From Salinarchaeum sp. IM2453 (GTDB taxonomy: Archaea; Halobacteriota; Halobacteria; Halobacteriales; Salinarchaeaceae): a DNA stretch of 64,000 nt. Location of the stretch: NCBI RefSeq assembly GCF_019693215.1, contig NZ_CP081183.1, forward strand, positions 186,001-250,000, given 5' to 3'. Within the stretch, counting starts at the first letter, position 1. The number at the start of each line of letters is the position of its first letter. Positions 54,887 through 64,000 of this stretch are shown here, piece after piece. A program made the translations under genes and the position numbers. Below the pieces are notes generated by a model. That model had not been told where the DNA came from, did no database searches, and saw only the letters and a list, made by a program, of their open reading frames with translations.

Positions 54887-55957
54887 TCACAAAAGAAGTG
54901 ACTCACAGAGCGTATCGACTCCCTGGTTTTGACGACACTCACGCTGCTGTTCTGCACCACTCTGTTCATCAAACATTCGGCGAATACCAGTTATATCGAG
55001 CCGGTCACAGTGTCTAGTGATGATTGAATCAAGCGATTCAGGGTCTCCAGATGGAAGGATGAAATCTGCTTCATGTCCGTGTCGAATTGCTCGCCATTTG
55101 TTTTCGTCTAAGATTTCACGACGAATGTCAGTCTGTGATTCACCGTCTGTGTATCGATCAGCTAGATCATGAACGAGAGCGTGAACATATTCGACAAAGT
55201 CGACAACGCGGTCAACCCGAACCTGTGCATCTGGTGTACGCACCTCGACAGTTCCGTGCCCGGTGTGGGGACGGACATCAAACCATATCTCACCACGGTC
55301 ATTCACGGAGCCAGTCTCAAGCATTTTTTTCTCATACTGGCGGTATTCAGAGAAATCCGAAAACGATGTAGGGATTCCCGTGTTAGGAAGGTTTTCAAAG
55401 ATTTTTGCACGAGCTGACTGGAGGCCAGTATCAAATCCGCACCAGTATGGCGAATTTGCAGATAATGCCAGTATAATCGGAACGTACCATCGAAGTTCAT
55501 TTGCAATCCATGTTGCCTTATCTGGGTCATTAACACCGACGTGAACGTGTAGACCAGCAGTCAGATTCCGATGCTGAGGATACTGTATTCGGTCAAGTTG
55601 CTCTTTATACCGGGGTTTTTCTGCGTGTTCAAGTGTACGCCAGTTCGCAGTCGGATGAAGACCGGCAGCAGCAATCCGCATACCGTGGTTCTCAGCGTGC
55701 GTACAGAGTGCAGACCGTGTTGCTTCAACCACATCGTGGACATTCTCAAAATCTTCGATGATTGATGTTTGCGTTTCAATAACGCACTTGAATAATTCGT
55801 GGTCGAGCTTGCCGGTTAGAAGGTCAGGTGGCGTGGAATTGTACACAAGCGTATCTGTGCCAGAAATCGGACGCCCCTGGTCGTCAACGATATAAAATTC
55901 TTCTTCAACCCCGATAGTACCCATATCAGTGAATACATCTGCAGCGCCACATTCCAT
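54887..55957 (-). CDS. gshA: glutamate-cysteine ligase (haloarchaeal GshA)
   Basis: A 356-residue GCS2-family ligase making gamma-glutamylcysteine from Glu, Cys and ATP. Haloarchaea use gamma-glutamylcysteine as their main thiol, so no glutathione synthetase is needed. Markers: [117 protein letters not shown] and [17 protein letters not shown]. The ATG at 55957 ([16 protein letters not shown]) matches family starts; upstream ORF to 56128 is not homologous. The TnpB element is inserted directly after its stop. Confidence 0.93.
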   Translation of the reverse strand: MECGAADVFTDMGTIGVEEEFYIVDDQGRPISGTDTLVYNSTPPDLLTGKLDHELFKCVIETQTSIIEDFENVHDVVEATRSALCTHAENHGMRIAAAGLHPTANWRTLEHAEKPRYKEQLDRIQYPQHRNLTAGLHVHVGVNDPDKATWIANELRWYVPIILALSANSPYWCGFDTGLQSARAKIFENLPNTGIPTSFSDFSEYRQYEKKMLETGSVNDRGEIWFDVRPHTGHGTVEVRTPDAQVRVDRVVDFVEYVHALVHDLADRYTDGESQTDIRREILDENKWRAIRHGHEADFILPSGDPESLDSIITRHCDRLDITGIRRMFDEQSGAEQQRECRQNQGVDTLCESLLL

Positions 55958-56040
55958 CATAGGCTTATACACACTGCATATGTAAATACCGTATGAAGGC
56001 GACAAGCAATCTAGGTGCTTTTCCGACACTACTCGATAGT

Positions 56041-56367
56041 ATGTATATGGCCCAAGAGGATGAGTCAAGCACAGACAATATTCCCACTCCTGGGGAAGAA
56101 GCCTCAGAGCCGGATTTTGATTATACATCCGGGGAGGAATTAGTTGAAGAATTACCGGACAAAGAAGAGATACCCAAGGATCTCCGTCGGCACTTTTGGA
56201 GAACAGTGCTTTTTGTTAACGGGCTTATTTTGTTTGTCTGTGTGGGGGTTCTCCTCTGGGTAATACAGGGAATGCAACAGGAAGGCCTATTTTTGATTGC
56301 TCTTGGAGGCTTCTGCGGATTGTTCGCCTACCGTCTATATCGACAATTTAATCGAGAATATCGATAG
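56041..56367 (+). CDS. small two-helix membrane protein, haloarchaeal unknown
   Basis: A 108-residue protein. An acidic N-terminal half ([38 protein letters not shown]) is followed by [15 protein letters not shown] and two hydrophobic helices, about [19 protein letters not shown] and [19 protein letters not shown], then RQFNREYR. Both tails face the cytoplasm if the basic residues follow the positive-inside rule. Similar small membrane proteins occur across haloarchaea; no function is known. Start at 56041 (MYMAQEDE) is chosen; 56047 is equally possible. Divergent from gshA, convergent with rad50. Confidence 0.65.
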   Translation: MYMAQEDESSTDNIPTPGEEASEPDFDYTSGEELVEELPDKEEIPKDLRRHFWRTVLFVNGLILFVCVGVLLWVIQGMQQEGLFLIALGGFCGLFAYRLYRQFNREYR

Positions 56368-56377
56368 ACAATAGCGA

Positions 56378-59032
56378 CTAGAGGGGGTTTGCCTGCTGCT
56401 TGCTGACGGATGAACGGTTCGTCGTAGGATCTTTCATAACAGTGAGCCGATCATCGGCAGCATCGAGTAAGTGTTCATCGTGGCTGACAACAATAATTTG
56501 CTCAACACCAAGCTCGTACATGGTGTTAATTAGTTCCACAAGTTGTTTGACGTGGCCTGAGTCAAGGAATACCGTTGGCTCATCAAGGATTAATGGAGGC
56601 ATTGGAGCGGCCCCATCGATCCCTTCAGCAAGGAGCCGATAGATTGCGCATCGTAGGCTAAGATTGAACAGAGCACGTTCGCCACCAGATAACTGGCCAG
56701 GATCTAGTGGTGTGCCATCTTTCTGGTAGACGGTGAGTGCGTATTCATCAGAAAGTTCGATTTCATCGTAAGCATCATTTCGATAGATCAGGTCAAAAGT
56801 CTCGTTTAGGAGTTGCTGTAGCGTACTGACATTTTGCTGTCGAAGCGTTGCACGGAGATTTTCATACATTGATTCAAGATCAGAAACTTCTTGATGGACG
56901 TTCTCAAGAGCAGCTTCGCGTTTGCGAAGTTGTTCTGCGCGATCGCGAAGCGATTCGAGTTCATTTAGCTCTGCCCGAACACCACCAATCTTGTTTTGCA
57001 ATTTGTCTCGTTGTTCTGTCAGTGATTCAAGCTCGTCGTTAGCTTGTTCAATGTATTTTTTTGCCCGCTTACGCTCTTTTTTGGCTTCCTCAAGACGATC
57101 TGTGTTGTACTCTGTTTTAAGCTCCTTACGCTGTTGCTTGAGTCTGCTCACCGTTTCTTTTCGTTCGTCATTTTGCTCTTTAAGCAGTGACCGCTGTTCT
57201 TTTTTTGCTTCATATTGTTCCTGAATACGCTCAAGACGACTTGTTATTTCCTTCAGCTCTTCTGTAGTCTGTAATTCTGATTGCAGCGTTGTGAGTTCTT
57301 GATTTAACGTTGCAATTTCTTCTCGTTTGTCAGCTGCCTGCTGGCGGTTTATTTCTACTGTTTCCTGCTTGTTCTCAATTTTAGCCTCTGCGTCCTCGAT
57401 ATCTGCTTGGAGAGAATCAATGCGTTGTTGTTTCTCTTCAATTGAATCTTCGCGCTCAGAGATGAGTTGTTCAGCGGTCGAGATTCGGTCATCAAGTGTT
57501 TCAAGTTCTGTTCTTGTTTCTTTGAGTTGTGAGACTTCCTCAAGTTGCTCGTTTATTTTTTCAATCGTCTCTCGCTTGTTTTCAATTGACTGAGTAATTG
57601 ATTGATACTTTTGCTGCTGATCATCAATGGAATCAACGTGGGGGGATCCATCGACTGGTTGTCCACACTTGGGACACTTGCCAGCACGCCGAAGCTCCTT
57701 TGCCTGCTCAATTTTGTCTTCAAGCGTCTGTTGATCGGCTACAAGAGAGCGAAGCTCCTCCTGAAGCTTTTCTTTTTTTGCTTCTAGTTCACTGTAATGT
57801 GAATCAAGTTCAGGTGGTTCGACAGAACCGGTTGTGAGTTGGTCAGAAAGTGTCTCGCGCTGTTCTGTCAGCGTATCAAGTTTCTCCTTTCGGTTTTGTA
57901 GTGTTTGCTGATCAGACTCGATTTCGTCGCTGATCGTATCAATTTCATCCTGTATCGACGAGATTTCATCTTGGAGGTTTTCAACTCTGTCCGTCGCTGT
58001 GTCTGCCTCGTTTTCGAGTTGCTGTATATCACGGCGAAGGGCTTCAATTGAATTACGGAGCTCTTCTTTCTCAGATCGCTTCGATTTGATTATTTGCTCG
58101 ATAGAGTCAGCACTGACAGCTTCAGATAGGTCATCCTGTAAGGTTTCGCGCTTATTTTGTAGGGCTGTTTTTTTCTCTCTGAGCTTCTGTAAGTCTGACT
58201 GTAGCGTTGTACGCTGCTGCTCGGTGTTCTGTATCTTCTCGGTGAGTTGGTCAATATCAGAACTAATTTCTTCAAGTTCCTGCCGCTTTTCTTGATATTC
58301 TTCGATGGTCTCAACAGCGCGGTCACAAGTATCCTCCGCGGTTGCTTTTTGCTCTTCAATGCGGTTAATATCGTCAGTAATCTCGTTGAGATCTGTTTCA
58401 AGTTTGTTAAGTTGTTGGTGGAGATTTTTCTCTTCTTTTTCTTCGATCTGTTCCTGAATACCAGACAGTTCACCCTGAACACGCTCAAGGAAATCGCTGA
58501 CTGCTAAGCGGGCATCGCCAGCGCGATCACGATAGTTTTCTAAATCGCCCAATTGCAGAAGTTCATCAATGATATCCTGTCTTGTCTCTGGAGAAGCATG
58601 GATGAGCTTATTGATTTCACCCTGTCTAACATACGCACAGTTGACAAACGCTTCTGAATCCATTCGAAGGAGTTGTGAGATTTTCCTTCGAACATCTCGA
58701 GCACCGTTGATAGTGTCACTTGGTGTTTCTAGTATACACTCTGCTGTGGTTGCTCTGTCACCCGTTACTCGAACACGACGACGAACGTGATATTTTTCTC
58801 CACTATGGGTAAACCATAATTCAACGGACCCTTCTTCAGCACCAGTCATAACGAACTGATTTAACGTTTCGTCAAGAGCACGAGACCCATAAAGTGCAAA
58901 GAAGCATGCTTCAAGTAGAGTGGTCTTGCCACTGCCATTTGGCCCATGAATAACTGTTACACCTTGGTTCAACGAGAGATCAGTTGATTTGTAACATCGA
59001 ATATTTTCTAACTTCACACGGGTGAATTTCAT
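56378..59032 (-). CDS. rad50: DNA double-strand break repair ATPase Rad50
   Basis: An 884-residue SMC-like ATPase that, with Mre11, tethers and processes DNA ends. The P-loop [13 protein letters not shown] is at residues 30-42. Long coiled coils flank the zinc hook CPKCGQPV (Cys453, Cys456), where two molecules join. The C-terminal head has the signature [25 protein letters not shown] and Walker [15 protein letters not shown]. Length and order are typical. Its ATG overlaps the end of mre11 by four bases, so both are made from one mRNA. Confidence 0.97.
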   Translation of the reverse strand: MKFTRVKLENIRCYKSTDLSLNQGVTVIHGPNGSGKTTLLEACFFALYGSRALDETLNQFVMTGAEEGSVELWFTHSGEKYHVRRRVRVTGDRATTAECILETPSDTINGARDVRRKISQLLRMDSEAFVNCAYVRQGEINKLIHASPETRQDIIDELLQLGDLENYRDRAGDARLAVSDFLERVQGELSGIQEQIEEKEEKNLHQQLNKLETDLNEITDDINRIEEQKATAEDTCDRAVETIEEYQEKRQELEEISSDIDQLTEKIQNTEQQRTTLQSDLQKLREKKTALQNKRETLQDDLSEAVSADSIEQIIKSKRSEKEELRNSIEALRRDIQQLENEADTATDRVENLQDEISSIQDEIDTISDEIESDQQTLQNRKEKLDTLTEQRETLSDQLTTGSVEPPELDSHYSELEAKKEKLQEELRSLVADQQTLEDKIEQAKELRRAGKCPKCGQPVDGSPHVDSIDDQQQKYQSITQSIENKRETIEKINEQLEEVSQLKETRTELETLDDRISTAEQLISEREDSIEEKQQRIDSLQADIEDAEAKIENKQETVEINRQQAADKREEIATLNQELTTLQSELQTTEELKEITSRLERIQEQYEAKKEQRSLLKEQNDERKETVSRLKQQRKELKTEYNTDRLEEAKKERKRAKKYIEQANDELESLTEQRDKLQNKIGGVRAELNELESLRDRAEQLRKREAALENVHQEVSDLESMYENLRATLRQQNVSTLQQLLNETFDLIYRNDAYDEIELSDEYALTVYQKDGTPLDPGQLSGGERALFNLSLRCAIYRLLAEGIDGAAPMPPLILDEPTVFLDSGHVKQLVELINTMYELGVEQIIVVSHDEHLLDAADDRLTVMKDPTTNRSSVSKQQANPL

Positions 59033-60255
59033 AGATAATCACCCATTGAGAGTTGCTGATTGGATCCATCATCAGAACTGTCACCTGATGTGTCAACCTG
59101 TTCAGGTTCAGAAGATGATGATCCATCACCTGTTTTATCATCTATCTGCAGCGACGACAGTCCTTCATCTAAAGCTTCTTCGATGCTCTGATGAGCGTAA
59201 TCTCGAACGTTACTGTCTGCAATCGCAGAATCACGAATCACCTGATCTAGATCACGACTGACAGTGCTCAAATCCATTTGCTTGAGTTGTTCACGAACGG
59301 CTGCATCCGGATCGGCAAAGCTAACATCCATGTCATCCGTAGTTTCGTCTAGCTCCCGCCGATCATTAACTCGGGCAATAAGGGCTCCTTCCTCAAGGGC
59401 GATTTCTTCAAGCGGCCCTGGGGTGATTTGTTCCCCTTCGCCCTCAATAGTAATAATTGTAACAGCATCGGTGTGGTCATACTCACGAACACGATCACGA
59501 GCATACGCAAATCCCTGTCCAGAATTCAGTTCAACATCAACAAATACAAATCGTCGCGTTTCAATTGTTCGGCGGCTGATCTCAATGTCGCCGTTCGAAC
59601 TTCGAATGATGTTATACCCACGCTTTTCGCGTTCGGTAGCACTGGCGCGTTCAGTTGAGCCGGGATACATAAGCCACGTATCATCTATTTTTCGCGTACC
59701 GGGCTCATGATTGTCTCCCAAAAGTAAGGCGTCAAGCGAAATATTAGACTCGCTTAGAAGTCGTTCTGTATCCCAATCTCCAATCTCAAACGGTTCAAAG
59801 AGGCCGTGAGCAACAAGTACAGCGTGTTCGGTATTGGCCGGGATAAAATCATACTCCAGTTCGTCTCGTTCGGTCGGAGGGACATAATCAAGCCCATAGA
59901 TGGAAATATCCCCAACAGTGTATGGATCTGATCCAAGTCGGTGTGTCAAGTCCAAATCGGCAAGCAGATCAAGCCACTGCTGATCTCTTTTCTCCTCATG
60001 ATTCCCAACGATTGCAAGAAACGGGATAGATGCATCTCGGAGTCGGCGAAGAGCACTAACAACACCCTGTATATCTTGGAGATCAGGTCGTCGGTCCTGA
60101 AATAGATCACCGGAGTGGACGACAGCATCGACATCCAACTCAATGGCGTCTTCAATAACCGTTTCAAATGCGCGAAGAAAGTCTTGACGGCGTTCCGGTG
60201 AATGATATTGCTGATATCCAATATGCGTATCACCGGTATGGAGCAGCCGCGTCAT
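59029..60255 (-). CDS. mre11: DNA double-strand break repair nuclease Mre11
   Basis: A 408-residue metallophosphoesterase. Motifs: [22 protein letters not shown] (I), VHSGDLFQD (II), [13 protein letters not shown] (III), VAHGLFEP and [10 protein letters not shown] (IV-V, with DNHEPG in place of GHxH, a change also seen in other haloarchaea as far as I recall). Residues after about 340 are a Ser/Asp/Gly-rich tail ([23 protein letters not shown]), likely disordered, preceded by the Rad50-binding helix region. First gene of the mre11-rad50 pair. Confidence 0.93.
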   Translation of the reverse strand: MTRLLHTGDTHIGYQQYHSPERRQDFLRAFETVIEDAIELDVDAVVHSGDLFQDRRPDLQDIQGVVSALRRLRDASIPFLAIVGNHEEKRDQQWLDLLADLDLTHRLGSDPYTVGDISIYGLDYVPPTERDELEYDFIPANTEHAVLVAHGLFEPFEIGDWDTERLLSESNISLDALLLGDNHEPGTRKIDDTWLMYPGSTERASATEREKRGYNIIRSSNGDIEISRRTIETRRFVFVDVELNSGQGFAYARDRVREYDHTDAVTIITIEGEGEQITPGPLEEIALEEGALIARVNDRRELDETTDDMDVSFADPDAAVREQLKQMDLSTVSRDLDQVIRDSAIADSNVRDYAHQSIEEALDEGLSSLQIDDKTGDGSSSSEPEQVDTSGDSSDDGSNQQLSMGDYL

Positions 60256-60450
60256 GTATTATTATTCGTACAGACAATAGTAAATCCGCGGATCTATGTT
60301 GGGATCTTGACTATGTTTTGGTTATAGAGTGAAGATCATATTTCCCCAGTGAGCTAAAAGCAGGAATGTCATTTATACACATATGTTTAATTGTTATGAA
60401 TATAGGGAATAAGATCAACCTTTTTCTTAAGTGGAATCTATATCCGTAAT

Positions 60451-60458
60451 CTTATTTA
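60451..60458 (+). promoter_or_regulatory. TATA box of gdh with imperfect operator-like repeat
   Basis: CTTATTTA lies 23-30 bases before the gdh ATG, leaderless spacing. Between it and the ATG (60462-60477) is GGGTATAG-A-CTATCCC, an inverted repeat with one missing base, placed over the transcription start. The remaining divergent gap (60256-60450) is AT-rich without recognised features. Confidence 0.45.
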
Positions 60459-60480
60459 CTCGGGTATAGACTATCCCACC

Positions 60481-61737
60481 ATGACCGAAGATGTGAACCC
60501 ATTCAAGAGTCTGCAACAACAACTCGACCAAGCGGCTTCATATCTCGATATTGATGACGGATTGCTTGAGCGATTAAAACAACCAGAGCGTGTGCTTGAA
60601 ACGAACCTTACGATCAAGCGTGATGATGGATCACTTGACACCGTTCAGGCATACCGATCACAATTTAATGGTGACCGAGGGCCTTACAAAGGAGGGATTC
60701 GATATCACCCAGGAGTTAATCGCGATGAAGTGAAAGCGCTGTCCGGCTGGATGGTATACAAGTGTGCTGTCGTTGATATTCCATTTGGGGGTGGAAAAGG
60801 TGGCATTGCGATTGATCCATCGAACTATTCTGTTGATGAAATTGAGCGGATTACACGGGCGTTTGCCACAGAGTTGCGACCACTGATCGGTGAAGAGAAG
60901 GATATCCCTGCACCGGATGTGAACACCGGACAGCGGGAAATGAACTGGTTTAAAGATACATACGAAACGCTGGAAGATACAACAGCCCCTGGAGTAATTA
61001 CGGGTAAGGCCCCAGATAGCGGCGGAAGTGCCGGACGAGTAGAAGCAACCGGTCGGTCAACAGTTATTGCAGCTAGGGAAGCGTTCGAATACTTAGGCCG
61101 AAGTATTGAGGGTGCGTCTGTTGCCGTACAAGGATACGGAAATGCTGGTTGGATTGCAGCAAAACTCGCTCACTCGATGGGTGCTCAGATTGTTGCCGTT
61201 AGCGACTCTTCTGGAGGAGTATACTCAAAAGAAGGGCTAAATCCGGTTCGGGTTCGAGAGCACAAAGACGAGACAGGCAGTGTTGTAGGATACGAAGGAG
61301 CAGAAAGCGAACTTACAAACGAAGAATTACTGACACTCGATGTTGATCTGTTGATTCCAGCAGCATTGGAAAACGCAATTGATGAAGAGATTGCTTCCGA
61401 TATCTCGGCCGATATAATTAGTGAGGCTGCAAACGGGCCGCTGACTCCGAAAGCTGACAACATCCTAGCTGACAAAGACGTACATATCGTTCCTGATATT
61501 TTGGCTAACGCAGGAGGGGTTACTGTTTCATACTTTGAGTGGGTGCAAAATCGACAGCGATTCTATTGGGATGAAAAGCGCGTCAACGATGAGCTAGAGT
61601 CAGTTATCGTCAATGCGTTTGACACACTGATCGATACTTACGAAGAAAAGAATCTACCAACACTGCGGACTGCAGCATATGTAGTGGCAATACAGCGTGT
61701 GATCAACGCATACGACCAAGGCGGAGCGTGGCCATAG
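60481..61737 (+). CDS. gdh: glutamate dehydrogenase
   Basis: A 418-residue Glu/Leu/Phe/Val dehydrogenase linking 2-oxoglutarate and ammonia to glutamate. Markers: [49 protein letters not shown] (catalytic Lys in YKCA region), [17 protein letters not shown], the nucleotide fold [18 protein letters not shown] (GxGNxG), and [46 protein letters not shown]. Haloarchaea have several paralogues; NAD or NADP preference is not decided from sequence, although VSDSSGG after the second strand offers an acidic Asp more consistent with NAD. Confidence 0.95.
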   Translation: MTEDVNPFKSLQQQLDQAASYLDIDDGLLERLKQPERVLETNLTIKRDDGSLDTVQAYRSQFNGDRGPYKGGIRYHPGVNRDEVKALSGWMVYKCAVVDIPFGGGKGGIAIDPSNYSVDEIERITRAFATELRPLIGEEKDIPAPDVNTGQREMNWFKDTYETLEDTTAPGVITGKAPDSGGSAGRVEATGRSTVIAAREAFEYLGRSIEGASVAVQGYGNAGWIAAKLAHSMGAQIVAVSDSSGGVYSKEGLNPVRVREHKDETGSVVGYEGAESELTNEELLTLDVDLLIPAALENAIDEEIASDISADIISEAANGPLTPKADNILADKDVHIVPDILANAGGVTVSYFEWVQNRQRFYWDEKRVNDELESVIVNAFDTLIDTYEEKNLPTLRTAAYVVAIQRVINAYDQGGAWP

Positions 61738-61789
61738 TAATTAAGATCTATATGTCCGAATTCTAAGATATAAAGACTTCCTACTTACA

Positions 61790-62107
61790 GCGGTAGCAAG
61801 CCGAACGCCCACCCGTTTACGGGTGTGGATGAAGCCGACAACTGGGACCCGTTCCACGCTCGTAGCTTCGACTGGATATTCAACGGAATCCAAGAATTGA
61901 TTTGCCGTCTACTACAATTAGCGCCTGCCGACGTAAAACAACGGTACCTCCGAGTCACCGGGGCAGAACCGCGCTCACACCGGCGGATAGGAAACGGCTG
62001 CTTGGCTCAGCCAGCACTTGTCGGTTTCAAACCACAATATCCCAACCAAGCGGTGCGGTTCCGTGGGAATCCCACGACTTCACTCGTGTGGAGGAAATCA
62101 ACACTTC
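61790..62107 (+). pseudogene. decayed tnpB 3' end(s) and right-end hairpins
   Basis: This fills the 414-base gap after gdh. Near 61808-61835 is CGCCCACCCGTTTACGGGTGTGG, a small hairpin in two arms. From about 61990 one frame reads ETAAWLSQHLSVSNHNIPTKRCGSVGIPRLHSCGG, whose ETA start and GIP end fit the TnpB tail pattern and match the remnant at 38661-38720. The right-end hairpin is CCCACGA-CTTCAC-TCGTGTGG (62071-62091), followed by AAATCAAC. Between 61840 and 61980 no clear homology. From 62108 the kinase promoter begins. Confidence 0.5.
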
Positions 62108-62151
62108 GGTAATTGCAAATATTTTTGCGTCATTTTGTCATAGAACAATAT

Positions 62152-62961
62152 GTGGATATTCGTGACTTCGCCCGAGGAACGGTTAGCTGGGAGCACCTAG
62201 AGGATATTGGACTGAAACTTGTAACTCGCCTCGGACAAGATCAGGCAAGGATTAGATTTCTTAATGCAGATAACTGGCTATCCACCCCGTTGGTGGTTGA
62301 TGATGCGTACTTTGTGAAGGTAATTACTTCTCAGAACGTAATGGTCCACAGTCTGATGACACGAGCACGCAATGCCGGTGCAATGATGAGTGGAACAATA
62401 GGATTTTTCGGTCAATTTGAAGATCCAAGGGCGATGGGAGAGCACGAACTAAAAACGATTAGTCAAATGCGAGAGATTGGGATCAATGCTCCAGACACAA
62501 TTGATCATTTTGAACACGATGGATCCAGCGTAGTCGTACTTGAGTATCTTGATGAGTTCAGAACGTATGATCAACTTGCTATCGATGAGCAGCGTATGTA
62601 TGCAGAAGATATTTTACGGTATTTGGCATTAATGCATGAGCACGATTTTGCACACGGAGACATTCGTGATGAAAATATTCTCATCGCTAATGGAGAGGTA
62701 TATTTTATTGATGCAACTTCCATTCAACAGGGTCAATTGAATGCCGCACAGGCGTATGATGTTGCATCGGTCTTGGCAGTGCTAGGACCACGGATTGGAT
62801 ATCGAGAAAGTGTTTCAATGGCAGTCAACATGCTTGGAGCAGGAATTGTTAGGGACGCACAGCGGTATGCACAGTTTGTCTACTTTCGGCCAGACCATAC
62901 GTTCGATATCCATCAATTACAGGATGAAATTCAGCACGTTGTCGGACAAGAGCAAACTTGA
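62152..62961 (+). CDS. RIO/Kae1-associated-type protein kinase, haloarchaeal
   Basis: A 269-residue kinase-fold protein. N-terminal VDIRDFARGTVSWEHLEDIGLKL leads into VRFLNADNWLSTPLVVDDAYFVKVITSQN, where the Lys of FVKV is the likely ATP Lys. EYLDEFRTYDQL is the hinge, HEHDFAHGDIRDENILIANGEVYFIDATS has the catalytic HGDIRDEN loop and the IDAT metal site (D in place of DFG's Asp). This resembles RIO and Bud32/PRPK kinases. GTG at 62152 starts at the family N terminus (VDIRDFARG); the ORF open to 62113 is not homologous. Substrate unknown. Confidence 0.75.
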   Translation: MDIRDFARGTVSWEHLEDIGLKLVTRLGQDQARIRFLNADNWLSTPLVVDDAYFVKVITSQNVMVHSLMTRARNAGAMMSGTIGFFGQFEDPRAMGEHELKTISQMREIGINAPDTIDHFEHDGSSVVVLEYLDEFRTYDQLAIDEQRMYAEDILRYLALMHEHDFAHGDIRDENILIANGEVYFIDATSIQQGQLNAAQAYDVASVLAVLGPRIGYRESVSMAVNMLGAGIVRDAQRYAQFVYFRPDHTFDIHQLQDEIQHVVGQEQT

Positions 62962-63060
62962 TCAAGCGGGCATACCGATTGCTTTCTTATCTTTTAGCTT
63001 GTTTGCCTAGTGCTCCCCACATGGAGTTTGTGATATCAGAAAGTAAAACGAGACGTCAGC

Positions 63061-64000
63061 TCAGATATCGAGCCAGGCTGAGAAGTCCTCAGTGAGGAAC
63101 TCCCAGTAGTCAAGGATACCAAGAACAAGTGAGACAACCAAGACAATAAGAACTGGAATACGGATCATCCAAATCCAAGTCGTTCCCCAATCGCCCAAGT
63201 CTTTGACACCTTTACCAAGTTCATCAATCGCAAAGTCCGACTGTTGCCAGCCAATGAATGCAGCCAGCAGTAGAGCACCAAGCACGAGCAAGACTCCATC
63301 AACAAGAAGGTCGAAGAAGTCCAGTAGGACAAGATCATACGCACTGAGAAGTCCAAGCAGGAAGATTAACCCACCTGCGCCGGCTGAAGCGCGCATTCGT
63401 TCAACACCCAGTTCATCAACTGCGTACGAAACAACTACCTCTAGAATGCTGATAGCACTGGAGAGTGCACCGATTGCGACAACAAAGAAGAAAATCGTAC
63501 CAAGGATACGTCCACCGCTGACATCAGCAAATGCTTCAGCAAGGCCGATGAACAGTGCGCCAACACCACCTTCACCGGGCGTTACACCAGCAGTAAAGAG
63601 TACTGGGAAGATAACAAGACCGATGATGAATGCAATCAGTGTGTCAAGACCGATAATCGCAGCACTGTCTTTGGCAAGGTTCCGATCTTCTCCAATATAT
63701 GATGCATAGGTAATCATCACACCCATACCGAGCGAGAGTGTGAAGAATGCCTGACCCGCAGCAGCCGGCAGAATACTCGTCCAGTCTGAGGCAATTACTC
63801 CAAAGTCAGGTGAGAGGTAAAACTCATATCCTTCACTTGCTCCATCGAGTGTGTAAGCGTATGCGACAAGGACAGCGGTAATCGCAATGATAGCAGGAAC
63901 CATCAGTTTAACTGCGAGCTCAATACCACGGCGAATACCGAGACCAACAATGAAGATTACGATTGCCATGAAGATAGCATGGAAAATCATGGCCTCAGTG
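63061..64000 (-). CDS. sodium-dependent SNF-family transporter, N-terminal part missing
   Basis: The C-terminal 313 or so residues of a neurotransmitter:sodium symporter (NSS/SNF) family protein; the frame runs off the window edge (TEAMIFHAIFMAIV... is the first visible part). About seven hydrophobic segments remain: HAIFMAIVIFIVGLGI (TM5), VKLMVPAIIAITAVLVAYAYTLDG (TM6), AGQAFFTLSLGMGVMITYASYI (TM7), IGLDTLIAFIIGLVIFPVLF (TM8), and so on, with GQAFFTLSLGMGVMITYASY being the family hallmark. It imports amino acids or related solutes with Na+. The substrate is unknown. About 150 residues lie outside. Confidence 0.92.
   Translation of the reverse strand, partial: TEAMIFHAIFMAIVIFIVGLGIRRGIELAVKLMVPAIIAITAVLVAYAYTLDGASEGYEFYLSPDFGVIASDWTSILPAAAGQAFFTLSLGMGVMITYASYIGEDRNLAKDSAAIIGLDTLIAFIIGLVIFPVLFTAGVTPGEGGVGALFIGLAEAFADVSGGRILGTIFFFVVAIGALSSAISILEVVVSYAVDELGVERMRASAGAGGLIFLLGLLSAYDLVLLDFFDLLVDGVLLVLGALLLAAFIGWQQSDFAIDELGKGVKDLGDWGTTWIWMIRIPVLIVLVVSLVLGILDYWEFLTEDFSAWLDI

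Noticed and set aside
56848-58790. Open frames on the plus strand through rad50
   Set aside because: Same effect as in smc: antisense of a coiled coil, no motif, no start signal.
29006-60255. Functional link between the HerA-like ATPase and Mre11-Rad50
   Set aside because: They are 26 kb apart with no shared operon and no NurA gene; the ATPase also lacks the HAS barrel of true HerA.
1-64000. CRISPR array, prophage or integrative plasmid
   Set aside because: No regularly spaced repeats, no cas, integrase, capsid or terminase genes; tRNA genes show no adjacent attachment-site duplications that I could see.

Overview
The window reads as chromosomal DNA from a halophilic archaeon (class Halobacteria). 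The evidence is a split archaeal RNA polymerase (rpoH, rpoB'', rpoB', rpoA', rpoA''), aEF-2 and aEF-1alpha with rps12, rps7 and rps10, strongly acidic proteins, archaeal TATA boxes 22-34 bases before many start codons (leaderless transcripts), and several gene families known only from haloarchaea. By eye about half the bases are G+C, low for this class. With the many decayed transposon fragments between genes, that points towards Haloquadratum or a relative, but the genus is an inference.

Layout. 1-4.1 kb: PEP synthase (cut by the window edge), a PhzF-like isomerase and a divergent phosphoribosyltransferase. 4.1-8.8 kb: a small coiled-coil gene, smc and scpA, one operon on the minus strand. 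9-17.2 kb: hisD, a PHP-domain protein, a Get3/ArsA ATPase with a Met/Gly-rich insert, a RecA/KaiC-fold protein with a damaged P-loop, a three-gene unit ending in a THUMP RNA methyltransferase, and the regulator TbsP. 17.3-28.4 kb: a membrane protein, uvrA, sepF, a PUA protein, gapB and pgk (divergent), an M29-type aminopeptidase, a zinc-ribbon protein and two tandem Pcm homologues. 28.4-40 kb: a membrane-anchored protein divergent from a HerA-like ATPase, tRNA-Asp, then rpoH-rpoB''-rpoB'-rpoA'-rpoA''-nusA-rps12-rps7. 40-48 kb: a HExxH protein, aEF-2, an ACT protein with homoserine dehydrogenase, a 0.95-kb transposon graveyard, aEF-1alpha-rps10, a rhomboid protease and tRNA-Ala. 48-64 kb: a potassium-channel/RCK protein, tRNA-Val, an esterase, a mini zinc finger, a TFIIB-like mini protein, coaD, a winged-helix regulator, a complete IS1341-type TnpB element, gshA, rad50-mre11, gdh, a RIO/Kae1-like kinase and the end of an SNF-type transporter.

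The most notable pattern is the transposon material. One intact element (TnpB nuclease plus a DUF2080-type small protein, no TnpA) lies at about 53.29-54.89 kb. Around it are at least three solo right ends, one internally deleted derivative and several eroded tnpB 3' ends. Nearly all keep the 3' end of tnpB and/or the right end, the part that in TnpB systems makes the guide RNA. The second theme is a set of perfect inverted repeats just upstream of small or regulatory genes (3199-3215, 16295-16304, 51192-51216, 51507-51529), which look like operators. No CRISPR array, prophage, origin or rRNA was seen.
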